A stretch of 64,000 nt of DNA, taken from the NCBI GenBank assembly GCA_902568235.1, contig CACFPS010000001.1, forward strand, positions 62,001 through 126,000, given 5' to 3'. Below the pieces are notes generated by a model. It made no database searches. It was not told the origin of the DNA and worked only from the letters and a program-made list of their open reading frames with translations. The translations under genes and the position numbers were made by a program. This stretch comes from an uncultured Pelagibacteraceae bacterium (GTDB lineage: Bacteria > Pseudomonadota > Alphaproteobacteria > Pelagibacterales > Pelagibacteraceae). The stretch's first letter is position 1; each line of letters begins with the position of its first letter. This document shows, one piece after another, positions 20,987 through 29,785 of this stretch.

Positions 20987-22402
20987 ATGAAAAACAATTT
21001 ACAAGATACAAAAGCTTACATTGATAAAAAAATTGATTGGCTGAAAATTCAGTCAACTATGAAATTAAAGTTTGGTAATGAAATCTACGAAAGTTGGATA
21101 AAAAAAATTAATTTATTAGATGAGTTTAAGAGTTATATTTTATTATCGGTATCAACAAGATTTATTAGAGATTGGATAACTTCCAGATACTTAGATCAGA
21201 TCCTTCAGATTGTTAGAGAACATAATAAAGAAATAATTAGAATAGAATTTACTATACAAGACAATAATTTAAATGATCAAAAGCAAGATTTGGAAATAAG
21301 TAGCGAAAATATTATTAAACATCAAAAAGTTTCTTTTATAAAAGATTCTTTTTTGCAATATAATAGAATAGATCCCAATAAAAATTTTGATAATTTTATA
21401 ACAGGCCCTAGTAATAAGTTAGCTTTTGAAGCTTCATACAAGGTAACAAAAGATATTGCACATTATAATCCTCTGTACCTTTATGCAGGAGTTGGTATGG
21501 GAAAAACACATTTACTAAACGCAATCGGTTTAAGTTTAAAAGAAAAAAATAAGGTAATGTTTATTTCTGCCGAAAGATTTATGTATCAATTTGTAAAATC
21601 AATCAAATCAAATGAAATGGTAAAATTTAAAGAGTATTTTAGAAATACTGATGTTTTATTAATTGATGATATTCAATTTATGAATGGAAAAGAGGCTATG
21701 CAAGAAGAATTTTTTCATACTTTCAATGCTCTTTTGGAAAAAGGTTCTCAAATAATAGTTTCTGCAGATAGACCACCTAATAAACTTTCTAGAATTCAAG
21801 AAAGAATTAAGTCTAGATTTTCAGGAGGGTTAGTTTTGGATATTCAGAGCCCTGACTATGAGTTAAGGTATAAAATAATAAATTCAAAAACTGACGAACT
21901 AATTCTTTTTAATTCTAATCAACTAAATATCACTGAGGAAATAAAAAAATTCATAAGTACAGAAATAAATACAAGTGTGAGAGAGTTAATTGGATCGCTA
22001 AATAGAATTGTCTCATTTTCTAGAATTTATAATAAAGTTCCAAGTCTCTCAGAGGTTAGGATTATTTTAAAAGATTTACTGAATATAAATGAAAATAAGG
22101 TAAATATTGATTCAATTCAAACTTTGGTATGCAAGTTCTACAAAATTAGTAAAAATGAGATGTTGTCACCTAGAAGATCAAGGTATTTAGTAAGACCTAG
22201 ACAAACTGCAATATATTTAGCAAAAATGTTAACTTCTAAGTCTTTACCAGAAATTGGGAGGGCATTTTCTAACAGAGATCATACTACAGTAATTCACTCA
22301 GTAAAAACTATAGAAAAGCTAAGAAAAGAAGATAATGAATTAAACATGAATATCGATAGTTTAAAAAACAAAATTTTGTACAATAAAGAAAATGAAGTTT
22401 AG
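20987..22402 (+). CDS. dnaA: Chromosomal replication initiator protein DnaA
   Basis: DnaA binds the origin and melts it in an ATP-dependent manner. The 471-residue protein has domain I (IDWLKIQSTMKLKFGNEIYESWI), a short linker, and an AAA+ core with Walker A GVGMGKTHL near residue 170, Walker B VLLIDDIQFM and the sensor region. Domain IV is the helix-turn-helix with the signature NRDHTTVIHSVKTIEKL. I start at ATG 20987: the frame is open 58 codons earlier, but that stretch is hydrophobic, low-complexity and unlike DnaA. It overlaps dnaN by 11 bases. Confidence 0.95.
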   Translation: MKNNLQDTKAYIDKKIDWLKIQSTMKLKFGNEIYESWIKKINLLDEFKSYILLSVSTRFIRDWITSRYLDQILQIVREHNKEIIRIEFTIQDNNLNDQKQDLEISSENIIKHQKVSFIKDSFLQYNRIDPNKNFDNFITGPSNKLAFEASYKVTKDIAHYNPLYLYAGVGMGKTHLLNAIGLSLKEKNKVMFISAERFMYQFVKSIKSNEMVKFKEYFRNTDVLLIDDIQFMNGKEAMQEEFFHTFNALLEKGSQIIVSADRPPNKLSRIQERIKSRFSGGLVLDIQSPDYELRYKIINSKTDELILFNSNQLNITEEIKKFISTEINTSVRELIGSLNRIVSFSRIYNKVPSLSEVRIILKDLLNINENKVNIDSIQTLVCKFYKISKNEMLSPRRSRYLVRPRQTAIYLAKMLTSKSLPEIGRAFSNRDHTTVIHSVKTIEKLRKEDNELNMNIDSLKNKILYNKENEV

Positions 22403-23504
22403 TGTTAATCAACAAGATCTTCAAAAATCTCTAAGCTATTGTCAAGGTGTAATTGAAAAGAGAAGTACACTTCCAATTTTATCAAACATATTATTAGATG
22501 CGTCGAATTCAAAGCTCACAGTTACAGCAACAGATCTTGATTTAATATTTATTCATCAATTTTCTAATGTAGAAATTTATGAGGAGGGCAAAACTACTAC
22601 ATCTTCATCAATTATGTATGATATAGTTAGAAAGATACCCTCAGGAAGTAAAATTAATTTCTCAAATCCGAGCGAAAATAAATTGCAACTAGATTCTGAA
22701 AAATCTCTTTTTAATCTAAACTGTATAAATGCATCTGAGTTTCCTTTAACTGATGAGAATTTTAATGAGAATGAGTTTTATCTTCAATCAAAAGAACTGT
22801 TAAAGTTATTAAATAAATGTAAATTTTCAATATCAAATGACGAAACAAGACACTATTTAAGTGGAATTTTTCTACATCAAACAAATAATGATGAAAAAGT
22901 TTTTTTGACTGCAGCAGCTACCGACAGTCACAGAATGTCAATTTCTAAAATAAAATTAGAAAATAAAATTAATTTTGATCCAGTAATTTTACCAAAAAAA
23001 ACTATATTTCAACTATGTTCTTTATTAGAAGATTATGAAGGAGATATAAAGATTTCGAATATTAAATCAAAAATAAAATTTGAGTTTAATAACAGTGTAC
23101 TTATTTCTAAATTAATTGACGGAAAATTTCCTAATTATATTCAAGTGGTACCTAAAGAAAATCAAAAAAAATTAGAAGTAGACTTAAAGACTTTTTTAAA
23201 TTCTGTAGACAGAGTCGCTTCAGTATCTCTTGATAAAAAAGATGGAGTAAAATTTAATCTTTCGAAAGATAATTTAAACTTATCAGTAAACAACACAAAT
23301 AGCGGAGACGGTAAAGAGAATTTATTAGTCAAATTTGATCATGATTTAGAAATAAGTTTTAATTCAAGGTATTTAATTGATGTAGCTTCACAATTAGATG
23401 GCGATTTTATTGAGATGTATTTAAATGACACAAGTTCACCGGCATTGATAAGGGATCCTGCTGATTTTGATAGTATTTACGTAGTAATGCCCATGAAAGG
23501 TTAA
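22392..23504 (+). CDS. dnaN: DNA polymerase III beta subunit (sliding clamp)
   Basis: DnaN is the ring-shaped clamp that tethers DNA polymerase III to its template. The 370-residue product begins MKFSVNQQDLQKSLSYCQGV and has the three clamp-fold repeats, including STLPILSNILLDA, ATDSHRMSISK and IDGKFPNYIQVVP. The end SSPALIRDPADFDSIYVVMPM is the canonical clamp C-terminus. Its start is 11 bases inside dnaA, so expression is coupled. recF, often next, is absent here; the convergent acyltransferase overlaps the dnaN stop by 4 bases. Confidence 0.97.
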   Translation: MKFSVNQQDLQKSLSYCQGVIEKRSTLPILSNILLDASNSKLTVTATDLDLIFIHQFSNVEIYEEGKTTTSSSIMYDIVRKIPSGSKINFSNPSENKLQLDSEKSLFNLNCINASEFPLTDENFNENEFYLQSKELLKLLNKCKFSISNDETRHYLSGIFLHQTNNDEKVFLTAAATDSHRMSISKIKLENKINFDPVILPKKTIFQLCSLLEDYEGDIKISNIKSKIKFEFNNSVLISKLIDGKFPNYIQVVPKENQKKLEVDLKTFLNSVDRVASVSLDKKDGVKFNLSKDNLNLSVNNTNSGDGKENLLVKFDHDLEISFNSRYLIDVASQLDGDFIEMYLNDTSSPALIRDPADFDSIYVVMPMKG

Positions 23505-24202
23505 CCAATTTTATCTAACTCAGAATATATTTTTTTTTCAATATCATCTACAAATTTAATAGATTCTAATCCTGTTTCAATAGGCTCTAAAATTGAAATT
23601 GTAATATTTTTATTTGGTAACATTGGCCCTTCTTTTGGCCAGACATACCCTGAGTTAATTGCAACAGGTTGACATTTTATACCTAATTCACTGTAAATTC
23701 TGCCTACACCTTTTTTAAATGGCACTCTTTCACCAGGCAAAACTCTTGTAGCTTGCGGAAAAATAATTATTGGCCTAGAGGTTTTTTTTATAGATGATTT
23801 GATTTTATCAATTAGACCTAAATTCTCTTTTGAAATTTTATTTCTATTTACTGAGATTGATCCTATTTTTTTTAAATACCATCCAAAAATTGGCATCCTA
23901 ATAAGTTCATTTTTTAGAATAAAAATTGGAGAATTAAAAATTGTTTGTAAGTAAAAAGTTTCAAACATAGATTGGTGGGATGCAGCTATAAAAAACTTTT
24001 CTTCTTTAACTATTTTATCACGACCTTTAACAATTATTTTTGTTGATAAAAATAATTTTAGGCATATTCCGGACCAATAACCCATAATTTTGCCTCCAAA
24101 TAATATAATTTTACTGGGCATTATAAGAGCAGGAATAAAAATCATTGAGATTAAAAATATGCCAAAAAAGAAAAAAGTATTAAATAAAATATTTCTAATC
24201 AT
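23501..24202 (-). CDS. plsC: 1-acyl-sn-glycerol-3-phosphate acyltransferase (PlsC family)
   Basis: The PlsC family transfers an acyl chain to lysophosphatidic acid to make phosphatidic acid at the inner membrane. The 233-residue protein has an N-terminal hydrophobic segment (ILFNTFFFFGIFLISMIFIPALI) and the acyltransferase blocks AASHQSMFETFYL, GSISVNRNKI and IIFPQATRVLPGE. The usual HX4D reads HX4E and FPEGTR reads FPQATR; both substitutions occur in related alphaproteobacterial enzymes, so activity is likely kept. It is last in the argH-lptM-lysA-plsC run. Confidence 0.88.
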   Translation of the reverse strand: MIRNILFNTFFFFGIFLISMIFIPALIMPSKIILFGGKIMGYWSGICLKLFLSTKIIVKGRDKIVKEEKFFIAASHQSMFETFYLQTIFNSPIFILKNELIRMPIFGWYLKKIGSISVNRNKISKENLGLIDKIKSSIKKTSRPIIIFPQATRVLPGERVPFKKGVGRIYSELGIKCQPVAINSGYVWPKEGPMLPNKNITISILEPIETGLESIKFVDDIEKKIYSELDKIG

Positions 24203-24213
24203 TTTGAAAAAAA

Positions 24214-25428
24214 CTAAATTAGATCTGCAAGCTTTTGTCTTTTTTGTATGAGATTAATTTTTCTTCCTTTTATCATTATTTCAGCAGGTTTTGGTCTAGA
24301 ATTGTAATTAGATGAAAGTGAATAACCATAAGCACCTGCATCACAAATTATAATAAAATCATTTTGTTTTAGTATTTGAAAATTATTACTAGTTAAAAAT
24401 TTGTCTGTGCTTTCACATATGGGCCCAACAAATTCATAAATTTTCTTTGATTTTTTATTATTTTTATTAGAAGGTATAATTCGATGTTTAGCCCCATATA
24501 AAGCTGGTCTCATTAAATCATTCATGGCAGCATCTAATATTACAAAACATTTTGATTTATTTTCCTTTAAATATATGACTTTTGAAATAATGATACCTGC
24601 ATTTCCAATAATAGATCTTCCTGGTTCAAAGATGATTTTACACCCATATTTTTTCTTAAACTTTAAAATAGCTTTACTATACATTTCGTAGTTTAATTTT
24701 TTACTATCAAGTTGGTATTGTATTCCCATACCTCCACCTAAATCTACATATTCAAACTTAAAATTTAATTTTTTAATAAGTTTACTCAAAACTATCAGCA
24801 TTTTTTTGTAAGATTTATAGTCAACTATTTGACTTCCAATATGTACACTTAGACATTTTAGTTTTAAATATTTAGAATTTTTTGAGTAATTAACTAAGTC
24901 AATAAAACTTTTTTCATCTACACCAAATTTATTTTCTTTTTTTCCAGTTGATATTTGTTTTAATGTTTTCGCATCAGTATTAGGATTTAATCTAATTCCT
25001 ATATCAACTACTTTTTTTTGAGATTTTGCTATTTTTTCTATTTCCAGAACTTCATTTTTTGACTCTACATTAATTAATAAAATTTTATTATTTATTGCAA
25101 AGGCTAATTCAGAAAAAGTTTTTCCAACACCTGAAAAGACAATTTTATTTGGATTAATTCCAGCCTTTAAAGCTTTCATTAATTCACCTTGTGAAACTAC
25201 ATCAGCTCCTAATTTGAATTTCTTAAGTTCTTTCAATATGCTTAAATTAGAATTAGACTTTACAGAAAAACAAATAATTGGGGATAATTTTTTAAATTTT
25301 GATTTTATGAAATTTATATTTTCTTTTAATTTTTTATAGGAATAACAATAAAGTGGTGTTTTATATTTTTTTACTAATTTATTTATACTAATTTGTTCAA
25401 CATAGAAGTTTTTGTTTTTGTATTCCAT
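24214..25428 (-). CDS. lysA: Diaminopimelate decarboxylase
   Basis: LysA decarboxylates meso-diaminopimelate to lysine, the final step of that pathway, using PLP. The 404-residue fold-III enzyme has the PLP lysine K57 in ICFSVKSNSNLSILKEL and the LKCLSVHIGSQI motif. A glycine-rich phosphate site VDLGGGMGI and EPGRSIIGNAGI follow. Cysteine and aspartate residues come from the partner site (FVGPICESTDKFL, CDAGAYGYSLSSNYN). Its ATG overlaps the LptM-like gene stop (TAATG). Confidence 0.96.
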   Translation of the reverse strand: MEYKNKNFYVEQISINKLVKKYKTPLYCYSYKKLKENINFIKSKFKKLSPIICFSVKSNSNLSILKELKKFKLGADVVSQGELMKALKAGINPNKIVFSGVGKTFSELAFAINNKILLINVESKNEVLEIEKIAKSQKKVVDIGIRLNPNTDAKTLKQISTGKKENKFGVDEKSFIDLVNYSKNSKYLKLKCLSVHIGSQIVDYKSYKKMLIVLSKLIKKLNFKFEYVDLGGGMGIQYQLDSKKLNYEMYSKAILKFKKKYGCKIIFEPGRSIIGNAGIIISKVIYLKENKSKCFVILDAAMNDLMRPALYGAKHRIIPSNKNNKKSKKIYEFVGPICESTDKFLTSNNFQILKQNDFIIICDAGAYGYSLSSNYNSRPKPAEIMIKGRKINLIQKRQKLADLI

Positions 25429-25559
25429 TAAACTTGTTTTGTTAGAACTTTTAGATTTACTTGATTTTTATTATCTTCCTTATATTCTGGATCTCCTTTT
25501 CTACCACAAGAATTTAATATTATTACAAAAATTATTAAAAAGACTATTTTTTTAATCAT
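25428..25559 (-). CDS. lptM: LptM-like small lipoprotein
   Basis: A 43-residue frame (ATG 25559, TAA 25428-25430) sits between argH and lysA and overlaps both: 8 bases with the argH end, and TAATG with lysA. It has a short signal sequence MIKKIVFLIIFVIIL, a lipobox ending NSC (C18), and then GRKGDPEYKE. The CGRKGDP motif right after the lipidated cysteine is the signature of LptM (YifL), the lipoprotein that helps the LptD/LptE outer-membrane LPS translocon mature. The location next to lysA is also typical. Confidence 0.88.
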   Translation of the reverse strand: MIKKIVFLIIFVIILNSCGRKGDPEYKEDNKNQVNLKVLTKQV

Positions 25560-26946
25560 ATTTATTTTTATAACTTTTTATCATTTTTTTTATATTCTCA
25601 AAAGAAGTTCCTCCATATGAAGTTTTTGAATTTATTGAATATTTTAAATCAAAAACTTTAAGTACATCTTTTTTTAATTTCGGTTCAATTAAATTTATTT
25701 CTTCTATTCTAAGTTCAGATAATTTTTTGTGCTTTTTTTCAGCATAATTGACTATTTTAACAGTTTGTTTGTACGCTTTTCTAAATGGGTATTTTAGTTC
25801 TCTAACCATATAATCTGACAAATCTGTAGCAGTTAAATAACCTTTCTCAGCTAATTGATACATCCTCTTTTTATTTACTATAAAATTTTTGAGAACATCA
25901 TTTAATATAATTAATGATGTTTTAAGTTGATCAAATGAATTAAAAACTAATTCTTTATCGTCTTGTAAATCTTTGAAATATGATAAAGGAAGTCCTTTTA
26001 GTATAGTCAACATTGCAAACAAATTTCCAAAAAGTATACCAGTTTTACCTCTTAAATACTCTAGCGGATCTGGATTTTTTTTTTGAGGCATGATCGATGA
26101 GCCAGTTACAATTTTGTCATTTAAACTAATTAATCTAAATGCATCAGAATTCCAAATTATCAATTCCTCAGCTATTCTTGATATATGTATTGCACATGTT
26201 GAACATGAAAACAAAAAGTCTAAAACAAAATCTCTATCGGAAACTGTATCAATCGAGTTTTTAGTTGGCCTTTTAAAATTTAATTTTTTTGATGTATAAA
26301 ATCTATCAATATTATAGGAAGTTCCAGTAAGAGCTGCTACACCAAGTGGATTTTCATTTAAATTATCAATATTATTAAGAAATCTTTTTTTATCTCTAGA
26401 AAACATTTCTACATAAGCCATTAAATAATGTGCAAATGAAACTGGTTGAGCATTTTTAAGATGTGTGAAACCAGGCATAATTGTCTCAATATTTTTATTT
26501 GCATTTTTTAAAGTCAAGTTTATTGTTGAGTCTAAATTTTTGACAATCTGATTTGTTGCTTTCTTTATCCAAATTTTAAAGTCGGTTATTACCTGATCAT
26601 TTCTAGATCTTGCTGTATGAATATAACCAGCCTCGTCTCCAATTAAATCAAATAATCTTTTTTCAATATTCATATGAATATCTTCAAGTTTTTCATCAAA
26701 TGAAAATTTTTTTTTTATAATTTCATTTTTTATTCTCTTAAGACCCCATATAATTTTATTTTTTATTTTAAAATCAATGATTTTCTGCTTAAAAAGCATT
26801 TCAACATGAACCGAGGAAGCTAAAATATCTTCATGATAAAGCCTTTTATCAATTTTTAAAGAGCCGCCCACTTTTTCAAATATGTTTTTTGAACCTTTGT
26901 TGATTCTATTCCCCCAAATTGGTTGATTGTTTTTATTTTTACTCAT
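25552..26946 (-). CDS. argH: Argininosuccinate lyase
   Basis: ArgH cleaves argininosuccinate to arginine and fumarate, the last step of arginine synthesis. The 464-residue fumarase/aspartase-superfamily protein starts IWGNRINKGS. It has DIHMNIEKRLFDLIGDEAGYIHTARSRNDQ in two adjacent conserved blocks, TRSRNDQV-type HTARSRNDQ, PGFTHLKNAQPVSFAHY, and the signature loop GSSIMPQKKNPDPLE. It is first in the argH-lptM-lysA-plsC series and diverges from the broken tlpA gene, with only 24 bases between start codons. Confidence 0.96.
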   Translation of the reverse strand: MSKNKNNQPIWGNRINKGSKNIFEKVGGSLKIDKRLYHEDILASSVHVEMLFKQKIIDFKIKNKIIWGLKRIKNEIIKKKFSFDEKLEDIHMNIEKRLFDLIGDEAGYIHTARSRNDQVITDFKIWIKKATNQIVKNLDSTINLTLKNANKNIETIMPGFTHLKNAQPVSFAHYLMAYVEMFSRDKKRFLNNIDNLNENPLGVAALTGTSYNIDRFYTSKKLNFKRPTKNSIDTVSDRDFVLDFLFSCSTCAIHISRIAEELIIWNSDAFRLISLNDKIVTGSSIMPQKKNPDPLEYLRGKTGILFGNLFAMLTILKGLPLSYFKDLQDDKELVFNSFDQLKTSLIILNDVLKNFIVNKKRMYQLAEKGYLTATDLSDYMVRELKYPFRKAYKQTVKIVNYAEKKHKKLSELRIEEINLIEPKLKKDVLKVFDLKYSINSKTSYGGTSFENIKKMIKSYKNKYD

Positions 26947-26970
26947 GATATCTAATTATACATTTTATAA

Positions 26971-27501
26971 ATGAAATTTAAAAACTTATATTTTTCAGTA
27001 ATTATATTTTATTTAATATCATTTAACTTCGTTTATTCAATAGATCTTCCAAATATTAAAAATATAATAATTTATAAATAAAAAAAAAAAATTAGTAATT
27101 TACATTTCTTTAATTCTCAGAGCAAAAAATTAAGTTTAAATGATTTTAGTTCAAATCTAGTCATAATTAATTTTTGGGCTACTTGGTGCGCTCCTTGTAG
27201 AGAAGAAATGCCTCATTTAAATAAATTGAAATCAACAAATGATTTTAAAGACATAGAGATTATTCCAATTAATATTGCAGATGAAGAAATAAAAAATTCT
27301 AAAATTTTTTTTCAAGAATTGGGCTTAAACAATTTAGAAATTTTTTATGGTTCTAGTATAGAATTAGCAAAAAAATTTAAGCTCAGAGGGATTCCAACAA
27401 CAATATTTATTGATAAAGAAGGTTATGAATTTGCACGAGGCATTGGTTTTATAGATTTTGAAAATAAAGTAGTTCTGGATTGGTTGGCTAATCATTTATG
27501 A
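26971..27501 (+). pseudogene. tlpA: TlpA-family thiol:disulfide protein interrupted by an in-frame stop
   Basis: One continuous reading frame from ATG 26971 to TAA 27501 (177 codons) encodes a thioredoxin-like TlpA protein, except that codon 37 (27079-27081) is TAA. Before it lies a signal peptide (FSVIIFYLISFNFVYS). After it come SLNDFSSNLVIINFWATW, the CAPC redox motif, and a full thioredoxin fold with cis-proline GIPTTIF. No ATG, GTG or TTG in frame restores the CAPC part; the first ATG (27208) lies after it. The stop sits beside an A-rich run, so a sequencing error or single substitution is possible. TlpA opposite argH is a usual alphaproteobacterial layout. Confidence 0.8.
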
Positions 27502-28154
27502 CTTTTTGTCTTAATACCACAATAATAAAACCAGAAGAGAATGAGAGAATAGAGAATGCTATAATCTTGCTTCATGGATATGGGGGAGATGGAAAAGATA
27601 TAAGTATACTAACTATTAATTGGAAAAGATTTTTAAGAAATACTATTTTTTTATGTCCTGATGCTCATGAAGTATGCAAAATCAACCCTAATGGATTTCA
27701 ATGGTTTGACCTTAATACTGAGGATCAAAAGTATATTTTAATTGAGTCTAAGAAAGCAGAAAATAAATTAAAGCAATACATAGACGAGATTAAGTTAAAA
27801 TATAATTTAAAAAATAATCAGATTTGTTTATCAGGTTTTAGCCAAGGTTGCATGATGTCAATAAATGTTGGTTTAACTTCTAATGAAAGTTTTAATTGTA
27901 TAGTTGGTTTTTCTGGAAAAATAATAAACAAAGATGATCTTTCCTCGAGAATTAAAAGCAAAACAAATATATTCATGACACATGGTGAACTAGATTCAAT
28001 TGTTCCTCCAAGCAATTTATTGGAATCTAAAGATTTTTTAATTAGAAACAGAATTAAAGTCGAAACATTAATGATAAAAAATTGTGATCACCATATACCA
28101 ATTGAGGCATCAAGTGCTGCGTTACATTTTATTAAAAAAAATTTAATTAATTAA
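27498..28154 (+). CDS. Phospholipase/carboxylesterase-type serine hydrolase
   Basis: A 218-residue alpha/beta hydrolase of the phospholipase/carboxylesterase (YpfH-like) family, which cleaves small esters or acyl groups. The oxyanion region is ILLHGYGGDGKDI, the nucleophile elbow LSGFSQGCMMSI, the acid lies in THGELDSIVPPS, and the histidine is in CDHHIPIEA. So the Ser-Asp-His triad is intact. No signal peptide, so it is cytoplasmic. The ATG overlaps the tlpA stop (ATGA), which suggests both were translated as a pair before tlpA was broken. Substrate unknown. Confidence 0.86.
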   Translation: MTFCLNTTIIKPEENERIENAIILLHGYGGDGKDISILTINWKRFLRNTIFLCPDAHEVCKINPNGFQWFDLNTEDQKYILIESKKAENKLKQYIDEIKLKYNLKNNQICLSGFSQGCMMSINVGLTSNESFNCIVGFSGKIINKDDLSSRIKSKTNIFMTHGELDSIVPPSNLLESKDFLIRNRIKVETLMIKNCDHHIPIEASSAALHFIKKNLIN

Positions 28155-28183
28155 TAAAACTTTAATATTAAACTTGTGTTCTT

Positions 28184-28192
28184 GATATAATA
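28184..28192 (+). promoter_or_regulatory. Extended -10 promoter before the HNH gene
   Basis: TGATATAAT (28184-28192) is a perfect extended -10 element (TGN then TATAAT), 25 bases before the HNH ATG at 28218. No good -35 is seen at the usual spacing, which is compatible with an extended -10 promoter. It lies in the 63-base gap after the esterase gene. Confidence 0.45.
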
Positions 28193-28217
28193 AAGTAGAT
28201 ATTGTAGACTTATCTTT

Positions 28218-28787
28218 ATGATTGAACTTTCAGATCAAGGTATTTCATTAGAAAAATGTCCAGCACTAGTTTTAAATGCTGATTACAGACCTTTAAGTTA
28301 TTATCCCTTATCATTGTGGAGCTGGCAAGACTCAATTAAGTCAGTATTTTTAGATAGAGTTTCTATAGTAAGTTATTATGATAGAACTGTAAGAAGTCCT
28401 TCTTTTAGCATGAAACTTCCAAGCGTAATTGCTCTTAAATCATTTATCAAACCTCAGTCTAATCCAAATTTTACTAGATTTAATGTTTTTTTAAGAGATA
28501 AATTTAGTTGTCAGTATTGTAGTAGCAAGAATGAATTAACTTTTGATCATTTATTGCCTAGATCAAAAGGTGGAAAAACTGATTGGAATAATGTGGTCAC
28601 CGCATGTTCTTCTTGTAATGTAAAAAAAGGTGGAAGATTGCTAAAATATTCAGGAATGACAGTTAATCAGTGGCCATATCAACCTACAACTGAAGATTTA
28701 CATAAAAATGGAAAAAACTTTCCTCCAAATTTTTTGCATAAAAGCTGGATAGATTATTTATATTGGGATGTTGAGCTAGAACCTTAA
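28218..28787 (+). CDS. HNH endonuclease-domain protein
   Basis: A 189-residue protein of a family widespread in alphaproteobacteria. The N-terminal part is conserved (ALVLNADYRPLSYYPLSLWS, then a DRTVRSPSFSMKLPSVIAL stretch). The C-terminal HNH nuclease domain has CQYCSSK, the LTFDHLLPRSKGGKTDWNN core and CSSCNVKKGGR. The paired CxxC motifs should bind zinc and the His/Asn residues the catalytic metal. The biological role is not established; it is a housekeeping-type gene rather than a phage remnant, judging by composition and context. It is convergent with coq7, with one base between stops. Confidence 0.87.
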   Translation: MIELSDQGISLEKCPALVLNADYRPLSYYPLSLWSWQDSIKSVFLDRVSIVSYYDRTVRSPSFSMKLPSVIALKSFIKPQSNPNFTRFNVFLRDKFSCQYCSSKNELTFDHLLPRSKGGKTDWNNVVTACSSCNVKKGGRLLKYSGMTVNQWPYQPTTEDLHKNGKNFPPNFLHKSWIDYLYWDVELEP

Positions 28788-28788
28788 A

Positions 28789-29322
28789 TTATATCTTTTC
28801 AGACAACTTTATAGCTACTTTAGAACCAGCCTTTATAATTTTATCCATTATCGAATAAAATCCTTGCTTAGTTGCACCTTCTTCATAAGCAATATCTTTA
28901 TGATGAAGTTCATCTTTTCTAAATTTGACAATAATATTTTTTATATCTTTCTCATCTTCTTCAATTTGATGAATTTGGTTTTTATAATGATCATCAATTA
29001 CTTCTTCAACAGAAGCAGTGCACAACATTGCTGCTTTTTTCCCCAGAATAGTTGAGCCAAAGCCTAGTCCAAGTCCAAGCAAATCCCATAAAGGTAGTAA
29101 TTTAGTAGGTTTTATACTTCTTTTTTTAATTTCATTTTCAAAAAAATTACAATGCACCTCTTCATGTTTCTTCATTTTATTAATTGTTTTTTTTAAATTT
29201 TCATCTTTAACCAATGTGTTTAAAGCAAGCAGTTGACCTTCATAAATTTTAATTGCGCCCCTTTCTCCAGCGTGATCCACTCTTATAAATTCTTCCATCT
29301 TTTTTGGATTAGTTTTTTTCAT
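28789..29322 (-). CDS. coq7: Demethoxyubiquinone hydroxylase (COQ7 family)
   Basis: COQ7 hydroxylates demethoxyubiquinone late in ubiquinone synthesis using a carboxylate-bridged diiron centre. The 177-residue four-helix protein has the iron-ligand motifs IRVDHAGERGAIKIYEGQL, EEVHCNFFENEI, ASVEEVIDDHY and KDELHHKDIAYEEG, which supply the paired Glu and ExxH ligands. A short amphipathic GLGLGFGSTILG region resembles the membrane-associating part. With ubiE and ubiB this window carries three ubiquinone genes. The start overlaps the dsbB end by 14 bases. Confidence 0.94.
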   Translation of the reverse strand: MKKTNPKKMEEFIRVDHAGERGAIKIYEGQLLALNTLVKDENLKKTINKMKKHEEVHCNFFENEIKKRSIKPTKLLPLWDLLGLGLGFGSTILGKKAAMLCTASVEEVIDDHYKNQIHQIEEDEKDIKNIIVKFRKDELHHKDIAYEEGATKQGFYSIMDKIIKAGSKVAIKLSEKI

Positions 29323-29785
29323 AAACTAACGTTCTTAAAGAATAAATTACAATTAATAAAGATAATAATAAATTAATTCCTGCCAAAGAAATTCCAAATA
29401 ATTTAAAATTGACATCTTTACAACTTAAAATATTATTACTAAAAGATTTTAATAATTCTGATTTATCTATAATTTCTATAGTACTATTATTACATCCAGA
29501 AAATTCTTTAAAAATATTGTTCTCTATTCCGTAATGATAGCCTGATATAAGAGTACTTATGGAAAAGATTATGACAATTAAAATTAATATTTTATCATTT
29601 TTATAGTAGTTGTAACCAATAAAGCTAATAAAAATAGCAACTACATAAGGTATTCTTTGGTATATGCATAACGTACATGCTTTATATAGCAAAATATATT
29701 CAACATATAATGCAAAAAAAATTGCGAAAATAGAATAAAATAAAATAAATAGATAAAATTGTTTTTTATTTAAAAATATATTCAT
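29309..29785 (-). CDS. DsbB-like disulfide bond formation protein
   Basis: A 158-residue membrane protein with four predicted helices. The first periplasmic loop is preceded by FALYVEYILLYKACTLCIYQRIPY; the CTLC motif matches the DsbB quinone-linked redox pair CxxC. A second periplasmic segment carries two more cysteines (FSGCNN and LSCKDV), as in DsbB, where they pass electrons from DsbA. Quinones then re-oxidise it. With the broken TlpA nearby it shows this genome has a thiol-redox periplasm. It overlaps coq7 by 14 bases and abuts the DedA-like gene. Confidence 0.82.
   Translation of the reverse strand: MNIFLNKKQFYLFILFYSIFAIFFALYVEYILLYKACTLCIYQRIPYVVAIFISFIGYNYYKNDKILILIVIIFSISTLISGYHYGIENNIFKEFSGCNNSTIEIIDKSELLKSFSNNILSCKDVNFKLFGISLAGINLLLSLLIVIYSLRTLVYEKN

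Noticed and set aside
27208..27501. A stand-alone thioredoxin-like protein starting at ATG 27208
   Set aside because: The same frame continues upstream through the CAPC motif to a signal peptide, interrupted only by one TAA; a start here would cut off the redox site.
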